Assembly: GCA_029976075.1 (NCBI GenBank) | Contig: JARKNW010000031.1 | Coordinates: 17,448 to 81,447, forward strand | DNA length: 64,000 nt | Direction: 5' to 3' | Source: Pleomorphomonas sp. | GTDB taxonomy: Bacteria > Pseudomonadota > Alphaproteobacteria > Rhizobiales > Pleomorphomonadaceae | Shown: one piece after another, positions 56,818 through 64,000 of the stretch | Layout of the letters: every line of letters begins with the position of its first letter | How positions within the stretch are numbered: the first letter of the stretch is position 1 | The notes under the pieces: generated by a model | What the model was told of the DNA's origin: nothing | Databases searched by the model: none | Seen by the model: only the letters and a program-made list of their open reading frames with translations | Made by a program: the position numbers and the translations under genes

Positions 56818-57936
56818 ATGCCCCGTGCTCTTCCGCCGATCGAACGCGCCGAACTGAGGCTCGTCCGGCTGCCGCTGATCAATCCCTTCACCATTTCCAC
56901 CGGTACCATGACCGAGCGCGTCTTCCCTCTGGTGACGCTTTCGGCTGGGGGGCTCGAAGGTTACGCCGAGGGCGTGATGGATCCGCTGCCCGATTTTCTC
57001 GAGGAGACGATCGCCGGTGCCATGGATCTCATCGGCGAGACCATCCTGCCGTCGCTGATGGGACGGTCGCTCGACAATCCCGCGGCCGTTGAAAAGCTGC
57101 TTTCCCCCTGGCGCGGCAATCGCATGGCGCTGGCGACCGTCGAAATGGCCTTCTGGGATCTCTGGGCCAAGTGGCTAGATCTGCCTCTCAAGACATTGAT
57201 CGGCGGTTCGGGCAGCGCGGTGGACGTGGGTGTGTCGCTCGGCATCGGTCCGATCGATGGCACGCTGGCGCGGGTGGAGAGCCACGTGGCGCAGGGCTAC
57301 AAGCGCATCAAGCTGAAGATCATGCCCGGTCACGACATCGAGCTTCTGGAAGCGGTGCGGCGAGCTTTCCCGACCATCAGGCTGTCCGTTGACGCCAATA
57401 GTGCCTACCGTCTCTCCGACTGGGCCGTGCTTGGCCGGCTCGACGATTTCCATCTCGAGTATGTCGAGCAGCCGCTAGCCCACGACGACATCGCCGACCA
57501 CGCCCTGCTGCAACGCCGCCTCAGAACGCCGATTTGTCTCGATGAAAGCATCAGGAGCGTCGGTCATGCCCGCAGGGCACTCCAGGCTGACGCGACGCGT
57601 GTCATCAACATCAAGGTCGGTCGTGTCGGCGGCATTGCCGAGGCGATTCGAATCCACGATATCGCCGCCGCTTACGATGTTCCCGTCTGGTGCGGCGGCA
57701 TGCTGGAATCGGGTATCGGCCGCGCCCATAACATCCATCTTTCCACGTTGCCCAACTTTCGGAAGCCGGGTGATACGTCGTCAGCGAGCCGCTATTTCCA
57801 CCGCGATATCATCGTCGAGAAACTCGAGACATCGGATGGCCGTATGCCGGTGCCGGAAGGATCGGGCATTGGCGTTCATCTCGACCGGGACGCGCTCGAT
57901 GACGTCACGCGGTCTGTTCGGAGCTTTTCGGCATGA
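56818..57936 (+). CDS. Enolase-superfamily enzyme, o-succinylbenzoate synthase/N-acyl amino acid racemase-like
   Basis: 372 residues. MLE-subgroup barrel with the catalytic KxK (K165, K167), metal ligands D192, E217 and D242, and the opposite lysine K266 in INIKVGRVGG. This pattern is shared by MenC-type OSBS and N-succinylamino acid racemases. No menaquinone genes are nearby, and the next gene is an acyltransferase, so the N-acyl amino acid racemase role is favoured. ATG 56818 has GGAGGT at ideal spacing. It overlaps the next gene by 4 bases (ATGA). Confidence 0.88.
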   Translation: MPRALPPIERAELRLVRLPLINPFTISTGTMTERVFPLVTLSAGGLEGYAEGVMDPLPDFLEETIAGAMDLIGETILPSLMGRSLDNPAAVEKLLSPWRGNRMALATVEMAFWDLWAKWLDLPLKTLIGGSGSAVDVGVSLGIGPIDGTLARVESHVAQGYKRIKLKIMPGHDIELLEAVRRAFPTIRLSVDANSAYRLSDWAVLGRLDDFHLEYVEQPLAHDDIADHALLQRRLRTPICLDESIRSVGHARRALQADATRVINIKVGRVGGIAEAIRIHDIAAAYDVPVWCGGMLESGIGRAHNIHLSTLPNFRKPGDTSSASRYFHRDIIVEKLETSDGRMPVPEGSGIGVHLDRDALDDVTRSVRSFSA

Positions 57937-58673
57937 GTACCACCGATGTGCAGCCGGTCATCCGCGACCTTGCGGGCATGGCCGAGTTCCATGCTGCCGA
58001 GGATCTGCAGCGCGACGTCTGGGGCCCGGACGACAAGATCGATCCCGGCGACCTGATGATGGTGATCCAGGTCGAGGGAGGGCTGGCGGCCGGCGCCTTC
58101 GTGGGAGACCGCCTGATTGGCTACGTTTTCGCTTTCCCGACGGTTACAAACGGTGTGCAGCATTCGCATCGCCTCGCCGTGCGAGCCGAGGCGCGAGGCC
58201 TTGGGCTGGGCCTCAAGCTGAAGCTCTACCAGGCCGACTGGTGCCTTCAGCGCGGTATCCGGCACGTGCGATGGACCTACGATCCGCTCCGCCTCACCAA
58301 TGCTGCCCTCAACATCGCCCGGCTCGGAGCGACCTCCGCCACCTATCACCGCGATTATTATGGTCTGATGGGGGGCATCAATGCGGGGACCGCCTCCGAC
58401 CGCCTCCTTGTCGACTGGAGGCTCGATGGCGATCGCTACGCCCGCTGTCGGGCCGGCAAAGCCATGCTGACCGAGAATGAAACCGCAAAGGCCAGACGGA
58501 TCGTTCTGCCAGCCGATTTTGCCGGTTTGCTCAGAGCCGACCCGGAGTTGGCCAACGCCGAACGTTTCCGGGTCCGGGGCCAGATCGAAGCCGCTTTTTC
58601 CGAAGGCTTCGTCATCGCGGGCGTCGATGTCACGGAACCGGCCTATCTCTTGCTACGTTCTCCCATCAGCTAG
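57933..58673 (+). CDS. GNAT-family acyltransferase (COG3375-like)
   Basis: 246 residues. Segments DLQRDVWGPDDKIDPGDLMMV, GYVFAFPTVTNGVQHSHRLAV (acetyl-CoA beta strand) and RGLGLGLKLKLYQ (pyrophosphate loop) resemble the COG3375 predicted acyltransferases, which from what is known occur next to N-acylamino acid racemase/OSBS-like genes. Coupled to the upstream gene by a 4-base overlap. A likely reaction is N-acylation (acetyl or succinyl) of an amino acid that the racemase then uses, but no substrate can be read from the sequence. A de-acylase is not in the window. Confidence 0.82.
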   Translation: MSTTDVQPVIRDLAGMAEFHAAEDLQRDVWGPDDKIDPGDLMMVIQVEGGLAAGAFVGDRLIGYVFAFPTVTNGVQHSHRLAVRAEARGLGLGLKLKLYQADWCLQRGIRHVRWTYDPLRLTNAALNIARLGATSATYHRDYYGLMGGINAGTASDRLLVDWRLDGDRYARCRAGKAMLTENETAKARRIVLPADFAGLLRADPELANAERFRVRGQIEAAFSEGFVIAGVDVTEPAYLLLRSPIS

Positions 58674-58814
58674 GCAATGGCGAGCCAGGCACGGTGAGAT
58701 TGCGCCCTCCGGCTCGCTAGATTACATAGGCTGCGTATCAGGATTTTTTGCTCGTTCGATATATTGCAACGACTTCTTCCGATCATCGTCGTTCCCTCTT
58801 GATTGTGAGATGCC

Positions 58815-60221
58815 ATGTCCGTCAGCTTTGGAACGTCGGGTCTTCGCGGCCCGGCCGTTGATTTCACCGGCTCCACCTCGTCCGCCTATGTGCGTGCCTT
58901 TCTCGAAGTGATTTGTGCCGGCGCGTCTGCGCGGACGGTGTATCTGGGTGCCGACCTCAGGGCTTCCAGCCCGGAAATCGCCGGTTACGCCGCGGCTGCC
59001 ATTTTGGCTGCGGGCTGGATGCCGGTTTATGCCGGCAATGTGCCGACTCCTGCATTGGCGGCTTATGCGTTGGCGCGCCAGTCTCCGGCCGTGATGGTGA
59101 CCGGCAGCCACATTCCCGAAGATTACAACGGCATCAAGTTTTATAGGCCCGATGGCGAGTTCCTGAAGGAAGACGAAGCGCCGGTGCGTGAGCGCGCCGA
59201 GGCGTTGCTCGCCGAGAAACTCTCCGCCGCTGGCGGCAGCCTGCCTCCGGTCGATCCTGCCATTGCCGAGGCCTATGTTGCCCGTTACATCGATGCCTTC
59301 TCCGGAAAGCCGCTCAAGGGGCTGCGGATCGGGCTGGATCTGCATTCGGCCGTTGGGCGCGATCTGACGGCCCGTATCGTCGAGGGGCTTGGCGCCGAGG
59401 TGTTGCCCTTCCGCCGGTCCGATCACTTCATCGCGGTCGATACGGAAGCGCTCGACCCGGCCGATCTCGCCCGTGCCAAGGAGCAAATCGCCACGCACCG
59501 GCTGGCTGCCGTGGTTTCAACCGATGGCGATGGCGACCGTCCCCTGGTGATCGATGAAGCCGGCAGGCAGGTGAATGGTGACGTGCTCGGAATCCTCACG
59601 GCTCGTCGTCTCGGGGCAAAAACGGTGGTGACACCCATTTCCTCGACGTCTGCCATCGAGATGACCGGTTGGTTTGATGCCGTCGTTCGCACGCGCATCG
59701 GCTCGCCATACGTTGTGGCGGGCATGGCGGCTGCGAAAGCTGCTCCAGTGGTGGGCTTTGAAGCCAACGGTGGCTTCCTGACCGAGAGCGATATTGTACT
59801 TTCCGGCGGCTCGCTTTCCCGGTTGCCGACCCGCGATGCCATCTTGCCGATGGTGGCGGCTCTCGTGGCGGCTGCCGAGGCCAAGCGGCCGATTTCGGCT
59901 CTGGTGGCGGAGTTGCCGCCGCGTGTCATGAAGGCGGACCGACTCAAGAAGATTGCTCCGGCCGATGGGGCAAAGCTGCTGGCTGCCCTCGACAGTTCGC
60001 GAGAGGCGCGTGTTGCGCTCGATCCGCGACTTGCCGCGCCGGCTGCCGTAGATCACACCGATGGACTTCGTCTGGTGTTGCCGGAGGGCGATATCGTTCA
60101 CTTCCGTCAGTCGGGCAACGCGCCGGAACTTCGCTGTTATGTCGAGACCGACAGCGTCGCCAAGACTGATCAGTTGCTTGCCGACATGCTGGCCGCCCTC
60201 AACCGCCACTTCGCTGCCTGA
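58815..60221 (+). CDS. Phosphomannomutase (ManB/AlgC-like)
   Basis: 468 residues. Alpha-D-phosphohexomutase superfamily. The phosphoserine loop TGSHIPEDYNG (S98), metal loop DGDGDRP and sugar loop FEANGGF are all present, followed by the C-terminal domain with the phosphate-binding RQSGNAPELRCYVE. GTSGLRG at the start is typical. The use of TGSHIP in place of TASHNP is common in this sub-family. ATG 58815. It is followed after 8 bases by manC, so it likely makes mannose-1-phosphate for GDP-mannose. Confidence 0.92.
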   Translation: MSVSFGTSGLRGPAVDFTGSTSSAYVRAFLEVICAGASARTVYLGADLRASSPEIAGYAAAAILAAGWMPVYAGNVPTPALAAYALARQSPAVMVTGSHIPEDYNGIKFYRPDGEFLKEDEAPVRERAEALLAEKLSAAGGSLPPVDPAIAEAYVARYIDAFSGKPLKGLRIGLDLHSAVGRDLTARIVEGLGAEVLPFRRSDHFIAVDTEALDPADLARAKEQIATHRLAAVVSTDGDGDRPLVIDEAGRQVNGDVLGILTARRLGAKTVVTPISSTSAIEMTGWFDAVVRTRIGSPYVVAGMAAAKAAPVVGFEANGGFLTESDIVLSGGSLSRLPTRDAILPMVAALVAAAEAKRPISALVAELPPRVMKADRLKKIAPADGAKLLAALDSSREARVALDPRLAAPAAVDHTDGLRLVLPEGDIVHFRQSGNAPELRCYVETDSVAKTDQLLADMLAALNRHFAA

Positions 60222-60229
60222 GAGAACCG

Positions 60230-61660
60230 ATGCCCCAAGGATCCCCCAAGATCGTTCCCGTCATTTTGGCGGGTGGTTCCGGCACCCGCCTGTGGCCGGC
60301 TTCGCGCGACGCTTTTCCCAAGCAGTTCCAGCCGCTGACTGGCGATCTCTCCACCTACCAGGAGACATTGCGGCGCGTTGCCGATCCTGGCCTGTTCGAT
60401 GATCCGGTCGTGATCACCTCGGATGCGTTTCGGTTCTTTGCCCGCCGTCAGGCGGCCGATGTCGGGGTAACTGCGACCGTCGTGCTGGAACCGGCCCGCC
60501 GTGACAGCGCGGCGGCTGTCGCAGCCGCGGCCGCCTTCGTCGAGAAGACGCGTCCGGGCAGCATGGTCCTGGCGCTCGCCGCCGACCATGTTGTGCTCGA
60601 CGACGATATTTTCCGCGATGCCGTCCGCCTTGGTCTTACGGCGGCAGAAGCTGGCAAGATCGTTGTGTTCGGCCTGGTTCCGACCGAACCGAAGACGGCT
60701 TATGGCTACATCCGTCCAGGCGCGGCCCTCGGTGGCAACGACGATCTTTGCCTGGTCGATGCCTTTGTCGAGAAGCCGAATGCCGAGACCGCGCTCGATT
60801 ATCTCCGGCAGGGCTACCTTTGGAACTCGGGCAACTTCCTGTTCAAGGCAAGCCATATGCTGGCCGAGTTCGGCCAGTATGCTCCGGACATCGTGGCTGC
60901 GGCTTCCGAGGCCGTGGAGAAAGCTTCCGAGGATATCGGCTTCGTTCGGCTCGATTCGGCCGCTTTCGAGACGGCGCGCAAGACGTCGATCGACTACGCC
61001 GTCATTGAAAAGACCGCTGAAATCGCCGTGGTGAAGGGACGCTTCCGCTGGTCGGATGTCGGCGCCTGGGATGCCATCTGGCAGGTGAGCGATCGTGACG
61101 GCGAGGGCAATGCCATTCACGGCGACGGCGTCATCGTCGCCTCCCATGATTGCCTGATCCATAGCCAGGGAATTCTGACGACGGTGGTCGGCGCCGAGGG
61201 GTTGATGGTTGTTGCAACGCCCGATGCGGTGATGGTGGCGCCACGCGAGCAGGCGCAGGCCGTCAAGGGGCTGGTCGACGCACTGAAGCTGAGCGGGCGG
61301 GACGAAGCAACGCTGCATCGCCGCGACTATCGCCCTTGGGGTTATATCGAGGCGCTGGTCGCCGGACCGCGTTTTGCGGTCAAGCACATCGTGGTCGATC
61401 CGGGCGGGGTGCTGTCGCTGCAGCGTCACCAGCACCGAGCCGAACATTGGGTCGTGGTCAACGGCACGGCAACGATCGAGATCGAGGGGGAGGCTCCGCG
61501 CCTTCTCACCATCAATCAGTCCGCCTATGTACCGCTCGGTGCCAAGCACCGGCTGTCCAATCGAGGCAAAATCCCGCTGGAACTGATCGAAGTGCAGTCC
61601 GGTGCCTATCTGGGCAATGACGACGTCGAACGCATCGAGGACATCTATCAACGCGTCTGA
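60230..61660 (+). CDS. manC: Mannose-1-phosphate guanylyltransferase/mannose-6-phosphate isomerase
   Basis: 476 residues, bifunctional type II. The GDP-mannose pyrophosphorylase signature ILAGGSGTRLWPASRDAFPK opens the first domain, with VEKPNAETA and the AxDHxV-type AADHVVLDD. The C-terminal cupin is the isomerase part (FAVKHIVVDPGG and SLQRHQHRAEHWVVVNG, with HQH and EHW metal ligands). Acts with the upstream phosphomannomutase to make GDP-mannose for polysaccharide. ATG 60230. Confidence 0.95.
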   Translation: MPQGSPKIVPVILAGGSGTRLWPASRDAFPKQFQPLTGDLSTYQETLRRVADPGLFDDPVVITSDAFRFFARRQAADVGVTATVVLEPARRDSAAAVAAAAAFVEKTRPGSMVLALAADHVVLDDDIFRDAVRLGLTAAEAGKIVVFGLVPTEPKTAYGYIRPGAALGGNDDLCLVDAFVEKPNAETALDYLRQGYLWNSGNFLFKASHMLAEFGQYAPDIVAAASEAVEKASEDIGFVRLDSAAFETARKTSIDYAVIEKTAEIAVVKGRFRWSDVGAWDAIWQVSDRDGEGNAIHGDGVIVASHDCLIHSQGILTTVVGAEGLMVVATPDAVMVAPREQAQAVKGLVDALKLSGRDEATLHRRDYRPWGYIEALVAGPRFAVKHIVVDPGGVLSLQRHQHRAEHWVVVNGTATIEIEGEAPRLLTINQSAYVPLGAKHRLSNRGKIPLELIEVQSGAYLGNDDVERIEDIYQRV

Positions 61661-61701
61661 TCAGCGGCACTCTGTCGGACGTGTGGATGAAAGCCATTGA
61701 A

Positions 61702-61743
61702 GCAAGGGGCAAGCGGCACCGTCTCGGATCGCTTGCCCCTTGC
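61702..61743. terminator. Bidirectional terminator between manC and the epimerase gene
   Basis: Perfect 14-base inverted repeat (61702-61715 with 61730-61743) with a 14-base loop between convergent genes, followed by CTTT on the plus side. Confidence 0.8.
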
Positions 61744-61746
61744 CTT

Positions 61747-62757
61747 TCAGCTTTTCCAGGTCTTGTACCATTCGACGAAGTTTTGCACGCCGCGCGGTAC
61801 GTCGGTCTCCGGAACATAGCCGGTCAGGGCCCTGAGGAGGTCGGGGGCGGCATAGGTCTGAGGCACGTCGCCTTTCTGCATGGGCAGAAGATTGCGGACA
61901 GCCGTCTTGCCAAGCGCTCGTTCGATGGCCGAGATGAAGTCGAGAAGGCCGACCGGCTGGCCGCCACCGATGTTGACGATGCGGAACGGCCCCTGTTTCG
62001 ACAGAGTGTCGGTCACGCCTTCGGCCGTGACGCGATTGCCTTCATCCGGGGCAAGCGGAACCAGACGGACGATCGCCTCGACGAGATCTTCCACATAGGT
62101 GAAGTCGCGTCGCATATTGCCTTCGCCGTAAACGTCGATCGGCTCGCCCTTCTCGATGGCATTGACGAACTTGAACAGCGCCATGTCCGGCCGGCCCCAG
62201 GGGCCGTAGACGGTAAAGAAGCGGAAGGCGGTGGTCGGGATCTTCCACAGATGGGCGTAGGAGTGAGCCATCGCCTCCATCGCCTTTTTCGTGGCGGCGT
62301 AGAGCGTCAGCGGTTCGTCGGTCCTGTCGCATTCTGCGAAGGGGACCTTGTCGTTGGCGCCATAGACCGACGACGTCGAGGCCAGCATCAGATGCTTCAC
62401 CTCGCATTGCTTGGCGAGCTCCAGCACGTTCCAACTGCCGGTCAGGTTGGCGTCGACATAGGCCTTGGGATTCTCCAGGCTGTAGCGAACGCCAGCCTGG
62501 GCGGCGAGATGGATGATCACCTCGGGCTCGGCGAGCTCGGCGGCCTGCCGAAGCGCCGCCGGGTCTTCCAACTGGCCGATCACCGCCCGGAAGCCATTTG
62601 TCCTTTCGAGAAGGGCGTGGCGGGCTTCCTTGAGACGCACATCATAATAGGGCGTCATGCCATCGAAGCCGACCACGAAGTGGCCAGCGTCAAGCAGGCG
62701 TCTTGCCAGATGAAAGCCGATGAAACCGGCGGTGCCGGTGATGAGGAAACGCATCAC
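61747..62757 (-). CDS. NAD-dependent nucleotide-sugar epimerase (UDP-glucuronate 4-epimerase-like)
   Basis: 336 residues, extended short-chain dehydrogenase. The N-terminal [21 protein letters not shown] binds NAD; the S/T-Y-K catalytic set appears as ASTSSVYG and [31 protein letters not shown] is typical of the UDP-glucuronate 4-epimerase (LpsL/WbnF) group. Lies 4 bases inside the end of the UDP-glucose dehydrogenase gene, so it probably turns UDP-glucuronate into UDP-galacturonate for lipopolysaccharide or exopolysaccharide. Confidence 0.92.
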   Translation of the reverse strand: MMRFLITGTAGFIGFHLARRLLDAGHFVVGFDGMTPYYDVRLKEARHALLERTNGFRAVIGQLEDPAALRQAAELAEPEVIIHLAAQAGVRYSLENPKAYVDANLTGSWNVLELAKQCEVKHLMLASTSSVYGANDKVPFAECDRTDEPLTLYAATKKAMEAMAHSYAHLWKIPTTAFRFFTVYGPWGRPDMALFKFVNAIEKGEPIDVYGEGNMRRDFTYVEDLVEAIVRLVPLAPDEGNRVTAEGVTDTLSKQGPFRIVNIGGGQPVGLLDFISAIERALGKTAVRNLLPMQKGDVPQTYAAPDLLRALTGYVPETDVPRGVQNFVEWYKTWKS

Positions 62758-64000
62758 TCCGCCGCCTTGGCTGTCGAACCGGAGAGCGCACTCCCGCGTC
62801 CGACGCTGGTATAGCTGAAGCCGTGCTTCTCAACTTCCTCGGCACGGTAGATGTTGCGGAGGTCGACCAGCACCGGCGCCTTCATGAGGCCCTTGAGGCG
62901 GGGGAAGTCGAGGGCGCGGAACTCGTTCCACTCAGTGACGATGCAGAGCGCGTCGGCATCCTTGGCCGCCTCATAGGCGCTGCCGACATAGGCGATGCCC
63001 TCGATCAGCTTCCTGGCGTTGTCCATGCCCTCGGGATCAAAGCCGCGTACCTTGGCGCCGGCGTCCTGCAGCGCCTGGATGATGGAGATCGCCGGGCTGT
63101 CGCGCATGTCGTCGGTCATCGGCTTGAAGGTGAGGCCGAGCACGGCCACCGTCTTGCCGCGCACGTCGCCACCCACCGCCTGGATCACCTTGCGGGCCAT
63201 CGCCCGCTTGCGGGTGTCGTTGACGGCAACGGTGGTCTCGATCAGCCGCACCGGGCTGTCGTAATCCTGGGCGGTCTTGACGAGAGCCAGCGTGTCTTTC
63301 GGGAAGCAGGAGCCGCCATAGCCGGGACCGGCATGCAGGAACTTCGATCCGATGCGGCCGTCGAGGCCGATGCCGCGTGCCACCTGCTGCACGTCGGCGC
63401 CCACCGTCTCGCAGAGATCGGCAATCTCGTTGATGAAGGTGATCTTCATGGCCAGGAAGGCGTTGCCGGCGTACTTGATCAGTTCGGAGGTGCGACGCTT
63501 GGTGAACAGCAGCGGCGCCTGATTGAGGTAGAGCGGCCGGTAGACCTCGGTCATCACCTCGCGAGCGCGTTCGTCCTCGTAGCCGATGACGATGCGGTCG
63601 GGCCGCTTGAAGTCGTCGATGGCGGCGCCCTCGCGCAGGAACTCGGGATTGGAGACGACGGCGACGTCGGCCTCGGGGTTGGTCTCGCGGATGATGCGCT
63701 CCACCTCGTCGCCGGTGCCGACCGGCACGGTCGATTTGGTGACCACCACGGTGAAGCCCTTCACCGCCGCGGCGATCTCGCGGGCCGCTGCATAGACATA
63801 GGACAGGTCGGCATGGCCATCACCGCGCCGCGACGGCGTGCCGACGGCGATGAACACCACGTCGGCATCGGCCACCGGACCGGCGAGATCGGTGGTGAAG
63901 GTCAGGCGTCCCGCCTTGACGTTGGCTGCGACCAGCGCATCGAGACCGGGCTCGTAGATCGGAATCTCGCCGCGCTCCAGCGCCTCGATCTTCTCCACCG
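62754..64000 (-). CDS. ugd: UDP-glucose 6-dehydrogenase (5' truncated)
   Basis: About 415 residues visible; the NAD-binding N-terminus lies beyond the window edge. Matching features: [22 protein letters not shown] at the edge, [27 protein letters not shown], a [23 protein letters not shown] lysine-containing helix and the nucleophile cysteine in [32 protein letters not shown] follows in the UDP-binding domain. It oxidises UDP-glucose to UDP-glucuronate and is followed by the epimerase in the same operon (4-base overlap). Confidence 0.96.
   Translation of the reverse strand, partial: VEKIEALERGEIPIYEPGLDALVAANVKAGRLTFTTDLAGPVADADVVFIAVGTPSRRGDGHADLSYVYAAAREIAAAVKGFTVVVTKSTVPVGTGDEVERIIRETNPEADVAVVSNPEFLREGAAIDDFKRPDRIVIGYEDERAREVMTEVYRPLYLNQAPLLFTKRRTSELIKYAGNAFLAMKITFINEIADLCETVGADVQQVARGIGLDGRIGSKFLHAGPGYGGSCFPKDTLALVKTAQDYDSPVRLIETTVAVNDTRKRAMARKVIQAVGGDVRGKTVAVLGLTFKPMTDDMRDSPAISIIQALQDAGAKVRGFDPEGMDNARKLIEGIAYVGSAYEAAKDADALCIVTEWNEFRALDFPRLKGLMKAPVLVDLRNIYRAEEVEKHGFSYTSVGRGSALSGSTAKAAE

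Overview
This 64 kb window reads as the chromosome of a GC-rich alphaproteobacterium, most likely of the order Hyphomicrobiales (Rhizobiales). The case rests on gene order: ffh-aroQ-rpsP-rimM-trmD-rplS; dapF-mtaB-ftsY with ccmCDG; leuS-lptE-holA; rplU-rpmA-GNAT-obgE-proB-proA-nadD-rsfS-rlmH-envC-ctpA. Class III ribonucleotide reductase, a YjjI-type glycyl-radical enzyme, cytochrome c maturation genes and two PII genes around amtB point to a facultative anaerobe, possibly a nitrogen fixer such as Pleomorphomonas. The genus is a guess from gene content.

Layout. 0-1.6 kb: end of parA and all of parB. 1.7-11.3 kb, mostly minus strand: lolA-like, yciB, a VOC protein and a PatB-type lyase; then a long unit dapF-methyltransferase-mtaB-ftsY-ccmC-ccmD-ccmG. 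11.6-16.6 kb, plus: SRP protein, chorismate mutase, the rpsP-rimM-trmD-rplS group and xth. 16.6-20 kb: stand-alone cyclic-nucleotide-binding protein, OmpR-type regulator, L,D-transpeptidase and a UbiH-type hydroxylase. 20-22.7 kb: glnK-amtB-glnK behind a sigma-54-like promoter. 22.8-32.7 kb: aminotransferase, ftsK, DUF523 protein, NmrA-like protein, leuS, lptE, holA. 32.7-46 kb, minus: two Nudix/RppH genes, divergent polysaccharide deacetylase, ctpA-envC, then the rlmH to rplU block; a tRNA-Ser(CGA) lies at 45.9 kb.

46-56 kb is the more individual part: a membrane GGDEF-EAL protein, yjjI-yjjW, a K+-channel-like protein with a C-terminal zinc ribbon, a 47-codon ORF with its own ribosome site and terminator, and a cobalamin riboswitch heading an anaerobic ribonucleotide reductase operon. 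In that operon the glycyl-radical domain is missing from NrdD and is encoded by a separate 64-codon gene between nrdD and nrdG. 55.7-58.7 kb holds an RpiR regulator divergent from an enolase-superfamily racemase/OSBS-like enzyme and a GNAT acyltransferase, suggesting N-acyl amino acid metabolism. 58.8-64 kb holds nucleotide-sugar genes (phosphomannomutase, manC, UDP-sugar epimerase, UDP-glucose dehydrogenase) for surface polysaccharide.

The strongest candidates for something unusual are the split class III ribonucleotide reductase and its cobalamin riboswitch. I saw no insertion sequence, prophage gene, CRISPR array or rRNA gene.
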